DNA of 31,712 bases from DATEOR01 sp963766725 (GCA_963766725.1 CAVYBK010000021.1:1-31712); one strand, 5' to 3'; shown: positions 22,311 to 29,550, numbered from the stretch's first letter. Made by a program: numbers and translations. Notes: generated from the sequence alone by a model not told the origin.

Positions 22311-23563
22311 GCTCCCAGGTCACCCTTCCGCGCCTCGGCCAGGGGATGGAGACCGGCACCATCGTGCGCTGGCTGAAGTCCGAGGGCGACAGCGTGGAGA
22401 AGGGCGAGGCGCTCTACGAGCTCGACACCGAGAAGGTGACGCAGGAGGTCGAGGCCGAGGCCTCCGGTGTCCTCCTCAAGATCCTCGCGGGCGAGGGGGA
22501 GGAGATCGAGGTCGGCAAGGCGATCGCGGTCATCGGCGAGCAGGGCGAAGAGGTGCCCGAAGGCGAGGCCGAGGACCCGACCGAGGTCTCCGAGGACGAT
22601 GCGCAGGAGGAAGGCTCCCCCGCCCCCGAGCGGGAGGACGAGCGCGAGCGGGGCCGCGAGGAAGCGCCCGAAGGCCCGTCCGAGCCCGAGCAGAGCGTCG
22701 AGAGCACGAACGGCGGCCGGGTCAAGGCTTCGCCGCTCGCACGGCGCATCGCCCGCGAGCGCGGGATCGAGCTCTCCGCCCTTCGCGGGACCGGGCCGGA
22801 GGGCCGCATCGTCGCGGAGGACGTCGAGCGTGCCTCGGCGACGGGTGCCGCCGCCGCTCCCGCCGCCGCGGCTCCGACTGGCGAGGTCGAGGTCGTGAAG
22901 CTGAACCAGATGCGGAAGACGATCGCGCGCCGCATGACCGAGGCGTGGGAGGCGCCCGCATTCCAGATCTCCATGTCGGCCGACATGACCGCCTCCGTCC
23001 GCCTGCGGGAGGCTCTGCTCGCCCAGGTCAAGGAGGGCGGGGTCCGGCCGACCTACTCCGACATCCTCACGAAGGTCGTCGCGCTCGCGCTCATGCGCCA
23101 TCGCGACGTGAACGCCCACTTCGCCGGCGATTCCGTGAAGCTCTTCCCGAACGCGAACATCGGGATCGCCGTCGCGATCCCGCACGGCCTGGTCGTCCCG
23201 GTGATTCCGGGCTGTGAGCGGCTGACGATCCCGGAGATCGCCGCGGCGCGCGCGGACATCGTCTCGCGCACCCGCGAAGGCAAGCTTCGCGCTGAGGACC
23301 TCGACGGCGGCACGTTCACGATCTCGAACCTCGGCATGTACGGAGTCGAGCGCTTCACGGCGGTGCTGAACCCGCCGCAGGCCGGCATCCTCGCGGTCGG
23401 GGCGATCGAGGAACGAGCCGTGGTCGTCGACGGCGATTTCGAGATCCAGCCGCGCATGGACATGACGCTGACCATCGACCACCGCTCGGTCGACGGCGCC
23501 ACCGCATCCGAGTTCCTCGCCACGGTCAAGTCCTTCCTCGAAGAGCCAGGCCTCGCGCTGTGA
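22307..23563 (+). CDS. Dihydrolipoamide acyltransferase E2 component
   Basis: This 418-residue core subunit has one lipoyl domain (residues 3-78, lipoyl lysine K43 in YELDTEKVTQEVE). A long, very acidic linker follows (about 80-140, many Glu/Pro), then a peripheral subunit-binding domain (KASPLARRIARERGIELSAL...GPEGRIVAEDV), an Ala/Pro linker and the catalytic domain (about 195-418). The catalytic domain has MRKTIARRMTEAW, NIGIAVAIPHGLVVPVI, FTISNLGMYGVERF and the active-site DHRSVDGATA. It transfers the acyl group to CoA. The ATG overlaps the E1 beta stop (ATGA), and the VOC gene starts within its stop (GTGA). E3 is provided by the gene at 25646. Confidence 0.96.
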   Translation: MSSQVTLPRLGQGMETGTIVRWLKSEGDSVEKGEALYELDTEKVTQEVEAEASGVLLKILAGEGEEIEVGKAIAVIGEQGEEVPEGEAEDPTEVSEDDAQEEGSPAPEREDERERGREEAPEGPSEPEQSVESTNGGRVKASPLARRIARERGIELSALRGTGPEGRIVAEDVERASATGAAAAPAAAAPTGEVEVVKLNQMRKTIARRMTEAWEAPAFQISMSADMTASVRLREALLAQVKEGGVRPTYSDILTKVVALALMRHRDVNAHFAGDSVKLFPNANIGIAVAIPHGLVVPVIPGCERLTIPEIAAARADIVSRTREGKLRAEDLDGGTFTISNLGMYGVERFTAVLNPPQAGILAVGAIEERAVVVDGDFEIQPRMDMTLTIDHRSVDGATASEFLATVKSFLEEPGLAL

Positions 23564-23904
23564 ACATCTGGTACCGCGTCACGGATCTCGAGGCGGCCCA
23601 GGACTTCTACAAGCGCACGTTCGGCTTCGAGCAGGTCTACAAGGACGAGGAGGACCGCTGGGCGCGCATGGTCCGTAACGGCCTCGAGATCGCGCTCGCC
23701 GAGGGCGAGTTCGAGGGCGGCGGCGAGGGGGGCGAGGAAGACGTGATCGCCACACTCGAGGTCACGGACATCAAGTCGGAGGCCGACCGCCTGCGCGAGG
23801 CCGGCGTCAACGTCGGCGTCGTTCTCGAGATCCCGGGCGCGATCCGCCTGCTGGACGTCTTCGACCCCGACGGCAACCGCATCCAGCTTTCCGAAGACGT
23901 CTGA
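23560..23904 (+). CDS. VOC (glyoxalase/bleomycin-resistance) family protein
   Basis: This 114-residue single-chain VOC protein has two beta-alpha-beta-beta-beta modules: WYRVTDLEAAQDFYKRTFGFE with WARMVRNGLEIALAEGEFE, then ATLEVTDIKSEADRLREAGV with RLLDVFDPDGNRIQLSEDV. A Gly/Glu-rich loop joins them. The usual metal-ligand His near the N-terminus is not apparent, while the C-terminal Glu region is, so metal-dependent catalysis is uncertain. The GTG start overlaps the E2 stop (GTGA), making it part of the dehydrogenase operon, where it may deal with a toxic 2-oxoaldehyde or an unusual substrate (inference). Confidence 0.85.
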   Translation: MNIWYRVTDLEAAQDFYKRTFGFEQVYKDEEDRWARMVRNGLEIALAEGEFEGGGEGGEEDVIATLEVTDIKSEADRLREAGVNVGVVLEIPGAIRLLDVFDPDGNRIQLSEDV

Positions 23905-23917
23905 CACGGTGAGGGCG

Positions 23918-24688
23918 ATGCGTGCGGTCCGCCTGCACGACACCGGACTCGCCGTGGAGGAAATCGAGGTCCCGACCGTGCACGAGGGCGAGGCGCTGAT
24001 TCGCGTTCACGCTGCTGCGATCACCCGCGATGAACTGACCTGGCCGGTAGACCGTCTTCCCGCCATCCCGTCCTACGAGCTGTCGGGCGTGGTCGCCCAC
24101 GTGGCTCCCGACGTGGACGACATCGAGGTGGGAGAGGAGGTCTTCGCGCTCACGCCATTCGACCGCGACGGCGTCGCCGCCGAATACGCCGTGGTTCCGG
24201 CCGTTGTGCTCGCGCCGCGACCAATGAGCCTCACGCACGTCGAGAGCGCCACGCTCCCGATGACCGGTCTCAGCGCGTGGCAGGGCATCTTCGAGCACGG
24301 TGCTCTAAAGGAAGGCGAGCGCGTTCGCGTCCTCGGAGCGAACGGCGGCGTCGGCCATCTGGCCGTCCAGCTCCTGAAGGGTCAGTTGGCCGCCGACGAC
24401 GAGACGCCGGACCTCGTGTTCGACACGGTCGGCGGCGATGAGCTTACGAATGCCGTCGGGTTGGGCAGCAGAGTCGTCTCGATTGCGGAGGAGGCCGACG
24501 GCGTGACGTACTTCGTGGTCGAGCCGAATCGCGCACAGCTGGTCGAGCTCGGACGCCGCGCAGACGCTGGAGAGCTGACCCCGGCAGTCGACTCGGTCTT
24601 CTCCCTCGAGGAAGCAGGCGCGGCCTTCGACCGCGTCGGCGAGCGCGGCAAACAGGGAAAGGTCGTGCTTCGTGTCGGCGACGACTGA
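23918..24688 (+). CDS. Shortened MDR-type zinc-independent alcohol dehydrogenase/quinone oxidoreductase
   Basis: This protein of about 256 residues belongs to the medium-chain dehydrogenase/reductase superfamily. It has the N-terminal GroES-like domain (MRAVRLHDTG; EIEVPTVHEGEALIRVHAAAITRDEL; IPSYELSGVVAHVAPDVDDIEVGEEVFAL) and the Rossmann start GERVRVLGANGGVGHLAVQLLK. It is shorter than the usual 300-320 residues. After LLK it passes in about ten residues to PDLVFDTVGG, so the second Rossmann strand and its helix, which recognise the NADP ribose, seem to be missing. I chose ATG 23918 over GTG 23909 because it begins the family's MRAVRL pattern. It overlaps the next gene by 17 nt. Confidence 0.82.
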   Translation: MRAVRLHDTGLAVEEIEVPTVHEGEALIRVHAAAITRDELTWPVDRLPAIPSYELSGVVAHVAPDVDDIEVGEEVFALTPFDRDGVAAEYAVVPAVVLAPRPMSLTHVESATLPMTGLSAWQGIFEHGALKEGERVRVLGANGGVGHLAVQLLKGQLAADDETPDLVFDTVGGDELTNAVGLGSRVVSIAEEADGVTYFVVEPNRAQLVELGRRADAGELTPAVDSVFSLEEAGAAFDRVGERGKQGKVVLRVGDD

Positions 24689-25457
24689 GGAGAAGGCGGA
24701 AGCATTCCGCGCCCTGCACGCCGGCGACCCGTTCGTCATCCCGAATCCCTGGGACGCCGGCTCCGCACGCGTCCTTGCTGCGCTCGGCTTTCGCGCGCTC
24801 GCGACGACCAGCTCCGGCTTCGCGTTCACACTCGGCCGGCTCGACGGCGCCGCCACACTCGACGAGGTGGTCGACCACGTTGCTGTTCTCGCTCGCGCAA
24901 CGGACTTGCCGGTTTCGGTCGACCTCGAGGACGGCCACGGCGCCGACCCGGGCGTCGCGATTTCCCGCGTTGCGGAGGCGGGCGCGGTCGGTGGATCGAT
25001 CGAGGACTGGGATCGAGAGCGCCTCTACGGCCTTGACGAAGCCGTCGAGCGGGTTCGTGCAGCAGTGGCCGCGGCACGCGCGGTCGGCTTCCCGTTCACG
25101 CTGACGGCGAGGGCCGAGAACCACATCCGCGGCAATCCCGACCTCGATGACACGATCGCCCGCCTGCAGGCGTTCGAGTCCGCGGGCGCGGACGTTCTCT
25201 ACGCTCCCGGCCTGTCCGATCTGAATGACATTCGCGCTCTTTGCGCCGCCGTCTCGAAGCCGGTGAACGTGCTCGCGCGTCCGAACCTGACGTTTCAGGA
25301 GCTCGCCGACGCCGGAGCCCAGCGCGTCAGCGTCGGCGGATCGCTCACGTGGGCGGCGGTGCAAGCGCTCGTCGAGGCGGCCACCGCGATCCGCGACCGG
25401 GGCAACTTCTCCCTGCTCGGCTCGGGCCCGCCCGCAGACTGGCTCGAGCCCGCTTAA
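24672..25457 (+). CDS. Isocitrate lyase/PEP mutase superfamily enzyme
   Basis: This 261-residue TIM-barrel protein has the superfamily pattern: FRALHAGDPFVIPNPWDAGSARVLAALGFRALATTSSGFA, here judged by its FVIPNPWDAGSA and TTSSG elements, then PVSVDLEDGHGAD with the metal-binding acidic cluster, GGSIEDWD, FTLTARAENHI, GADVLYAPGLSD and VNVLARPNLTFQELADAGAQRVSVGG. Relatives include methylisocitrate lyase, oxaloacetate decarboxylase and PEP/phosphonopyruvate enzymes, and the substrate is not determinable here. The GTG at 24672 lies inside the dehydrogenase gene, so translation is coupled. Its place between E2 and E3 genes suggests that it supplies or consumes a 2-oxoacid such as pyruvate (inference). 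Confidence 0.88.
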   Translation: MSATTEEKAEAFRALHAGDPFVIPNPWDAGSARVLAALGFRALATTSSGFAFTLGRLDGAATLDEVVDHVAVLARATDLPVSVDLEDGHGADPGVAISRVAEAGAVGGSIEDWDRERLYGLDEAVERVRAAVAAARAVGFPFTLTARAENHIRGNPDLDDTIARLQAFESAGADVLYAPGLSDLNDIRALCAAVSKPVNVLARPNLTFQELADAGAQRVSVGGSLTWAAVQALVEAATAIRDRGNFSLLGSGPPADWLEPA

Positions 25458-25463
25458 AAGCGG

Positions 25464-25493
25464 GAGGGCGGCTTCCCTTGGTATGCCGCCCTC
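25464..25493 (+). terminator. GC-rich hairpin after the PEP mutase-like gene, possible terminator
   Basis: A perfect 9-bp stem GAGGGCGGC/GCCGCCCTC with a 12-nt loop begins 6 nt after the stop codon. No T-run follows, so it is either a U-less terminator or an mRNA-stabilising hairpin. Confidence 0.45.
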
Positions 25494-25603
25494 GCCGTGA
25501 CCCGGGGTTAATCCGGTCAGCCGAGGAAACGGCAGAAGCGCGGCCGCCGGTGATCCCTGGAACGAGGGAAAGCTCCCGACCTCTGAGAATGAGCCCTCGC
25601 GGG

Positions 25604-25609
25604 TAGGAT
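25604..25609 (+). promoter_or_regulatory. Putative -10 box of the E3 gene with an overlapping palindrome
   Basis: TAGGAT fits TANNNT and lies within AGGATCGATCCT (25605-25616), a perfect 12-bp palindrome that could be an operator. The 188-nt gap from 25458 also holds the hairpin at 25464 and a GCCG/CGGC hairpin near 25517, with nothing else recognisable. Confidence 0.35.
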
Positions 25610-25645
25610 CGATCCTGGAAACCGAAGCGAGCGAAAGGGCAGGAG

Positions 25646-27049
25646 ATGGAATGTGACGTTGCCGTCCTCGGCGGCGGGTCGGGCGGCTATCCCGCGGCGA
25701 TCCGGGCGACTCAGCTCGGCGCCAGCGTCGTCTGCGTCGAGCAGGAGGCCGAGCTCGGCGGCACCTGCCTGCGGGTCGGCTGTATCCCGACCAAGGCCTG
25801 GGTGCAGACCGCCCTTGCGCTCAAGGAGGCGAACGAGACCTTCGAGAAGCTCGGCGTGAAGGTCGGCCCCCCGGAGCTCGACTTCGGCGCTGCACAGCAG
25901 TGGAAGGAAGGCGTCGTCAAGCAGCTGACCGGCGGCGTCGCGACACTCTTCAAGGCGAACGGGATCGAGTGGGTGAAAGGCGTCGGCCGCTTCAAGGACG
26001 CGAACACCCTCTCGGTCGAGGGCGCCGAGGACATCACGTTCAAGAGCGCGATCGTCGCGACGGGATCGTCGCCGCTCCGGCCGCCCATCGAGGGCATCGA
26101 CTCGGAGCGCTGCGTCGACTCGACCGGCCTCCTCGCGCAGACGGAAGTTCCGCGCCGGATCGTCATCCTCGGCGGCGGCATCATCGGTTGCGAGTTCGCC
26201 TCCGCGCTCGCGAGGTTCGGCAGCGAGGTGACGATCGTCGAGATGCTCCCGAAGCTCATCCCGCTCGAGGACGACGACGCGTCGAAGGAGCTCGCCAAGC
26301 AGTTCAAGAAGCGCGGCATCGAGCTCAACCTCGAGACGCAGTGCGACAAGGTCGAGGACACGGGCGACGGCCTCCGCGTCCATTTCGGCGGTCAGACCAA
26401 GGAGTGCGACCTGATGCTCGTCGCGACCGGGCGCGGGCCCAACGTCGAAGGTCTCGGGCTCGAGGAGATCGGCGTCGAGTTCGACCGCAAGAAGGGCATC
26501 GCGGCGGACGAGCACCGGCGCACGACGGTTCCGCACATCTACGCGACCGGCGATTGCGCCGGCTACTGGCAGCTCGCGCACACCGCCTTCCGCGAGGCCG
26601 AGGTCGCGGCGGAGAACGCGATGGGCCACGACGCGGTCGTCGACAACCGCGGCGTGCCGCGCCCGATCTACACCGACCCGGAGATTGCGAGCGTCGGACT
26701 CACCGAACAGGCCGCGCGCGAGCAGTACGGCGATGACGTCGTCACCGGCTCGTTCCCGTGGGTCGCCAACGGGCGGGCGATCATGCAGAACGAGACGACC
26801 GGCTGGGTAAAGACCATCCACGAGTCGCGCTACGGGGAGTTTCTGGGGCTCGTCATGGTCGGTCCGCACGTGACAGACCTGGTCGAGGCCGGGGTCGTCG
26901 CGCTCGACGCCGAGGCGACGATCGAAACCGTTGCGGACGGCATGACCGCGCACCCGACGCTCTCCGAGGCGATCAAGGAGGCGGGTCTCGTGGCGCTCGG
27001 CCGTCCGATTCACGTCGCCACCCGCAGGCGCACCGCCGCGAAGGCCTGA
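25646..27049 (+). CDS. lpdA: Dihydrolipoyl dehydrogenase (E3)
   Basis: This 467-residue FAD enzyme re-oxidises the lipoyl group of E2 using NAD. It has the FAD motif VLGGGSGGYPAAIRA (residues 7-21), the redox pair C41/C46 in GGTCLRVGCIPTKA, the NAD motif IVILGGGIIGCEFASALARFG, IYATGDCAGYWQLAH of the second FAD site, and the dimerisation domain with the active-site AHPTLSEAIKEA. It is full length. ATG 25646 is directly preceded by AGGAG without spacing, while AAAGG at 25634-25638 has a more normal distance. Although separated from E1/E2 by three genes, it is the obvious E3 for that complex. Confidence 0.95.
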   Translation: MECDVAVLGGGSGGYPAAIRATQLGASVVCVEQEAELGGTCLRVGCIPTKAWVQTALALKEANETFEKLGVKVGPPELDFGAAQQWKEGVVKQLTGGVATLFKANGIEWVKGVGRFKDANTLSVEGAEDITFKSAIVATGSSPLRPPIEGIDSERCVDSTGLLAQTEVPRRIVILGGGIIGCEFASALARFGSEVTIVEMLPKLIPLEDDDASKELAKQFKKRGIELNLETQCDKVEDTGDGLRVHFGGQTKECDLMLVATGRGPNVEGLGLEEIGVEFDRKKGIAADEHRRTTVPHIYATGDCAGYWQLAHTAFREAEVAAENAMGHDAVVDNRGVPRPIYTDPEIASVGLTEQAAREQYGDDVVTGSFPWVANGRAIMQNETTGWVKTIHESRYGEFLGLVMVGPHVTDLVEAGVVALDAEATIETVADGMTAHPTLSEAIKEAGLVALGRPIHVATRRRTAAKA

Positions 27050-27062
27050 GAGGAGGGAAGCG

Positions 27063-27278
27063 ATGAGCGTGTTCAACAGACGAAACGCTTTCATCGGCTG
27101 GCTCGTGATCACGTTGGCCAAGCCGGTCGCGAAGCAGAAGGCTCGGGCAGCCGCGCGCAAGGCCGGCACGAAGAAGGGCGGCGCGGTCGCAGCCTCGATC
27201 GCAGCCGTGGGCGCCGCGGCGGCAGGGCTCATGTTCTGGCGCAAGCGCCACTCGGGCGACACGCCCGCCGACAGCTGA
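27063..27278 (+). CDS. Small basic single-pass membrane protein
   Basis: This 71-residue protein has a short N-terminus (MSVFNRRNAFIGWLVITLAK), a basic region (KQKARAAARKAGTKKGG) and a hydrophobic helix (about 41-59, VAASIAAVGAAAAGLMFW), ending in RKRHSGDTPADS. GAGGAGGG just upstream of ATG 27063 is a good Shine-Dalgarno. It lies 13 nt after lpdA, and its stop overlaps the CTG start of the FAD oxidoreductase. The family was not recognised; similar small membrane proteins are frequent in actinobacteria. Confidence 0.7.
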   Translation: MSVFNRRNAFIGWLVITLAKPVAKQKARAAARKAGTKKGGAVAASIAAVGAAAAGLMFWRKRHSGDTPADS

Positions 27279-28396
27279 GCCCCGACACCGTCGTCGTCGG
27301 TGCGGGAGTCGCCGGCTGCGCAGCGGCGACCTTCCTGGCGCGTGAGGGATCGCAGGTCGTCGTCGTCGACTCCGGCGGAATCGGCGCGGGCGCATCCGGG
27401 CGAAACGGCGGCTTCCTCTTCCGCCAGCCACTCGGCTGGGTGAACGATCTCCTCGCCGAGTCGCTCGAGATCTACGAGGAAGTCTCGGCCGGGCCCGTTC
27501 CCTTCGACCTCACGCCGTGGCCGATGCTCGTGCTGGCCGTCGAGGAGGACGAGCTCGAGGCGGCGCGCGGCTACGCGGAGGCCGTGGGAGGCGAGGAGGT
27601 CGACCTCCGCGCGGACCCGTGGTTTGCGGACGACCTGGCCGGAGGCTTCGTGGTCGAGGGCGGGTGGACGCTCGACGCAATGGGCGCGACGACGGCTCTC
27701 GCCGAGGCGGCCCGGCGCGAAGGCGTGGACTTCAGGCTCGGCTGCGAGGCGAAGCGGATCCTCGTCGAGGGCGGGCGCGTCACCGGACTCGCCACTGACG
27801 AGGGAGTGCTCCCGTGCGAGAGGGTCGTTCTCGCGACCGGGCCGTGGCTGCGACTCCTCCTGCGGCCGCTGGGAATCGAGCTTCCCGTGACGTCCTCGCG
27901 CGGGTGGCTCCTCGAGACCGGCCGCGTCGATCCATCCCCGCGCTATGCGATCGAGCAGGCGCTCTGGCCGATGCAGGACGAGATGGCGAGCGTCGTCGGC
28001 GCACCGACGGTGCGCGAGGTCGCGGAGGGCGCCGCCGAAGAGCCGGGCGTCGTTTCCCTGCTGCTCGGCGCGCGCCCGGGTGGTCGCTGCCTCATCGGCA
28101 CGTCGCTCAGGAGGTCGCTGCTGGACGACCCGGAAGGGCCGGAGACCGTTCGGCGGCTGGCCGAGCGCGCCGCCCGCGTCTCGCCTGTGCTCGAGGACGT
28201 TCCCGTGCTTGCCGCCTGGTCCGGGCGCCGAGCCCACACTCCCGACGGATTGCCCGTCGTCGGGCCCGTTCCAGGGGTGGAAGGCCTCGTCGTGGCGGGC
28301 GGCTTCTCCTCCATCGGGATGGTGACCGCGCCTGCCGCGTGCCGGCGCCTCGCCGCCGGAGACGCCGCGCTCTTCGATCCGGCGCGGTTCGCCTAA
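27275..28396 (+). CDS. DAO-type FAD-dependent oxidoreductase
   Basis: This protein of about 373 residues belongs to the D-amino-acid oxidase/glycine-sarcosine oxidase family. The complete FAD-binding N-terminus VVVGAGVAGCAAATFLAREG...VVVVDSGGIGAGASGRNGG is only included if translation starts at the CTG at 27275. That CTG overlaps the TGA of the previous gene (CTGA). The first standard start, GTG 27440, would remove the whole dinucleotide site. Further features are GCEAKRILVEGGRVTGLATDEG, RVVLATGPWLRLLL and the C-terminal VLAAWSGRRAHTPDGLPVVGPVPGVEGLVVAGGFSSIGM (judged by its DGLPVVGP and AGGFSS elements). Substrate unknown; an amine or N-methyl amino acid is typical for the family. Confidence 0.87.
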   Translation: MSPDTVVVGAGVAGCAAATFLAREGSQVVVVDSGGIGAGASGRNGGFLFRQPLGWVNDLLAESLEIYEEVSAGPVPFDLTPWPMLVLAVEEDELEAARGYAEAVGGEEVDLRADPWFADDLAGGFVVEGGWTLDAMGATTALAEAARREGVDFRLGCEAKRILVEGGRVTGLATDEGVLPCERVVLATGPWLRLLLRPLGIELPVTSSRGWLLETGRVDPSPRYAIEQALWPMQDEMASVVGAPTVREVAEGAAEEPGVVSLLLGARPGGRCLIGTSLRRSLLDDPEGPETVRRLAERAARVSPVLEDVPVLAAWSGRRAHTPDGLPVVGPVPGVEGLVVAGGFSSIGMVTAPAACRRLAAGDAALFDPARFA

Positions 28397-28399
28397 GCT
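28394..28399 (+). promoter_or_regulatory. -10 box for the cupin-like gene
   Basis: TAAGCT, which includes the stop codon of the FAD oxidoreductase, lies 8 nt before ATG 28408. This fits a leaderless transcript. Confidence 0.4.
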
Positions 28400-28407
28400 A
28401 ACCGCGC

Positions 28408-28785
28408 ATGGACCCGCTCACCGCGCCCATCGAGGGAGCCGACCACCGCGAGGTCGGCGGTGCCGAGATCGACATCGCGCGCGCGGGGAACGGGAGGGTC
28501 AAGCGCGTCGTCTACCCGCCGGGCTTCCGCTGGTCGACCCACATGCGCCCGAACGTCGAGACCGAGCTCTGCATGCACGCGCACGTGGGCTTCCTCGCCC
28601 GCGGCCACATCGCCGGGGAGTACGCCGACGGCTGCACGTTCGAGTACGTGGCGCCGCAGGTCGTGACCATCGAGCCCGGGCACGACGCATGGGTCGTCGG
28701 TGACGAGGCCGCAGTGCTCATCCAGTTCGACTCGGAGGAGGGAACCGCGCGCCGCTTCGGCCTCCCCGAAGAGCACGCGCATTAA
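28408..28785 (+). CDS. Cupin-like protein
   Basis: This 125-residue protein of beta-strand character has a small-barrel pattern: VKRVVYPPGFRWSTHMRPNV, ETELCMHAHVGFLARGHIAGEYADG (seen as CMHAHVGFLARG), FEYVAPQVVTIEPGHDAWVVGDEAAVLIQFD. His residues in MHAHVG, a Glu/Asp-rich middle and PGHDAWVVGDE resemble metal-binding cupin motifs, in the order expected for a one-domain cupin. No specific function can be assigned. The gene ends exactly where the long palindrome begins. It may be transcribed with the upstream oxidoreductase as well as from its own promoter. Confidence 0.72.
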   Translation: MDPLTAPIEGADHREVGGAEIDIARAGNGRVKRVVYPPGFRWSTHMRPNVETELCMHAHVGFLARGHIAGEYADGCTFEYVAPQVVTIEPGHDAWVVGDEAAVLIQFDSEEGTARRFGLPEEHAH

Positions 28786-28947
28786 GTGCCCCATTCAGCA
28801 ATACACGCCTACGTCTCGTCCGCGATCACGCAGCGCGCTGCAGCGTCCTCGGTCGCCCCGGTAAATACCGTTACCGGGGCTCCCTGCGTCCTTGCATCGC
28901 TCGGTGCTCACGCCCGAGACGCTGGGCAGCATCGCTGAACGGGGCAC
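28786..28947. repeat. 162-bp long imperfect palindrome (MITE-like or structured RNA element)
   Basis: The whole gap between the cupin-like stop and the DedA start reads as one imperfect inverted repeat. The outer 14 bp, GTGCCCCATTCAGC (28786-28799), faces GCTGAACGGGGCAC (28934-28947) with one mismatch. CGTCTCG (28812-28818) faces CGAGACG (28915-28921). The centre is a perfect 10-bp stem GCCCCGGTAA/TTACCGGGGC (28855-28864 with 28871-28880) around ATACCG. Aligning the left arm with the reverse complement of the right arm by eye gives about 54 identical positions of 79, with one 2-nt gap, and many mismatches are transitions. This is the pattern of a decaying palindrome. No gene, T-run or clear target duplication was seen. 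Confidence 0.75.
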
Positions 28948-28950
28948 CGC

Positions 28951-29550
28951 GTGTTCGACGCCCTCACGCAGTACGTCTCCGGCTCGCCGTGGACGTATGC
29001 GTTCCTCTTCGCCGTCGCCGCGCTGGACGTGATCATCCCGTTCGTTCCCAGCGAGACATCCGTCATCCTCGCCGGCGTGCTCGCCTCGACCGGCGACCTC
29101 ATGCTCTGGCTCGTGATCCTCTGCGCGGCGGGCGGCGCCATCCTCGGCGACAACACGGCGTACTGGATCGGGAGGAAGGCCGGGCACCGGATCGTCGCGC
29201 GCTGGTTCCAGGGGGAGCGCCGCAAGCGGATCGACTGGGCAGAAGAACAGATCCAGGAGCGTGGCGGCTACCTGATCCTCATAGGCCGCTTCATCCCCGG
29301 CGGGCGCACAGTTGTGACGCTGACCTGCGGCCTGCTCGAGATGACGTGGCACCGTTTCATCCGCTTCGACGTGGTCGCAGGCTTCCTCTGGGCCGGCTAT
29401 GCCGCCCTGCTCGGCTACTTCGGCGGCCGGGCCTTCGAGGAGCAGCCGTGGAAGGGGTTCCTGCTCGCCTTCGCCATCGCCTTGCTGATCACGGGCGGGG
29501 TCGAGCTGTATCGCTGGCTGAAGAGGCGCGGTGACCTCGCTCGCGGCTGA
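28951..29550 (+). CDS. DedA/SNARE-associated family membrane protein
   Basis: This 199-residue integral membrane protein of the DedA superfamily has VIIPFVPSETSVILAGVLA with the conserved acidic residue, GGAILGDNTAYWIGRKAG, the FxxHGGxxI-like region ERGGYLILIGRFIPGGRTVVTLTCGLLEM (key: IGRFIPGGR), FIRFDVVAGFLWAGYAALLGYFGG and a C-terminal helix ending in LYRWLKRRG. DedA proteins act in envelope homeostasis and lipid-carrier or phospholipid transport. GTG 28951 starts 3 nt after the palindrome; no strong Shine-Dalgarno is seen, so expression may be affected by that element. It overlaps the amidohydrolase gene by 20 nt. Confidence 0.92.
   Translation: MFDALTQYVSGSPWTYAFLFAVAALDVIIPFVPSETSVILAGVLASTGDLMLWLVILCAAGGAILGDNTAYWIGRKAGHRIVARWFQGERRKRIDWAEEQIQERGGYLILIGRFIPGGRTVVTLTCGLLEMTWHRFIRFDVVAGFLWAGYAALLGYFGGRAFEEQPWKGFLLAFAIALLITGGVELYRWLKRRGDLARG

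Noticed and set aside
25585..25640. CTGAGA near 25583 followed by a GC-rich region, suggesting a TPP riboswitch
   Set aside because: The remaining conserved TPP elements and the three-way junction could not be found. SAM, cobalamin, fluoride and glycine motifs also did not fit.
25517..28237. A 906-codon minus-strand open frame opposite lpdA and the FAD oxidoreductase
   Set aside because: Its translation is low-complexity Arg/Glu/Ala/Leu-rich sequence. The plus strand carries clear, motif-rich genes with better codon-position bias. Long antisense frames are expected at this GC content.
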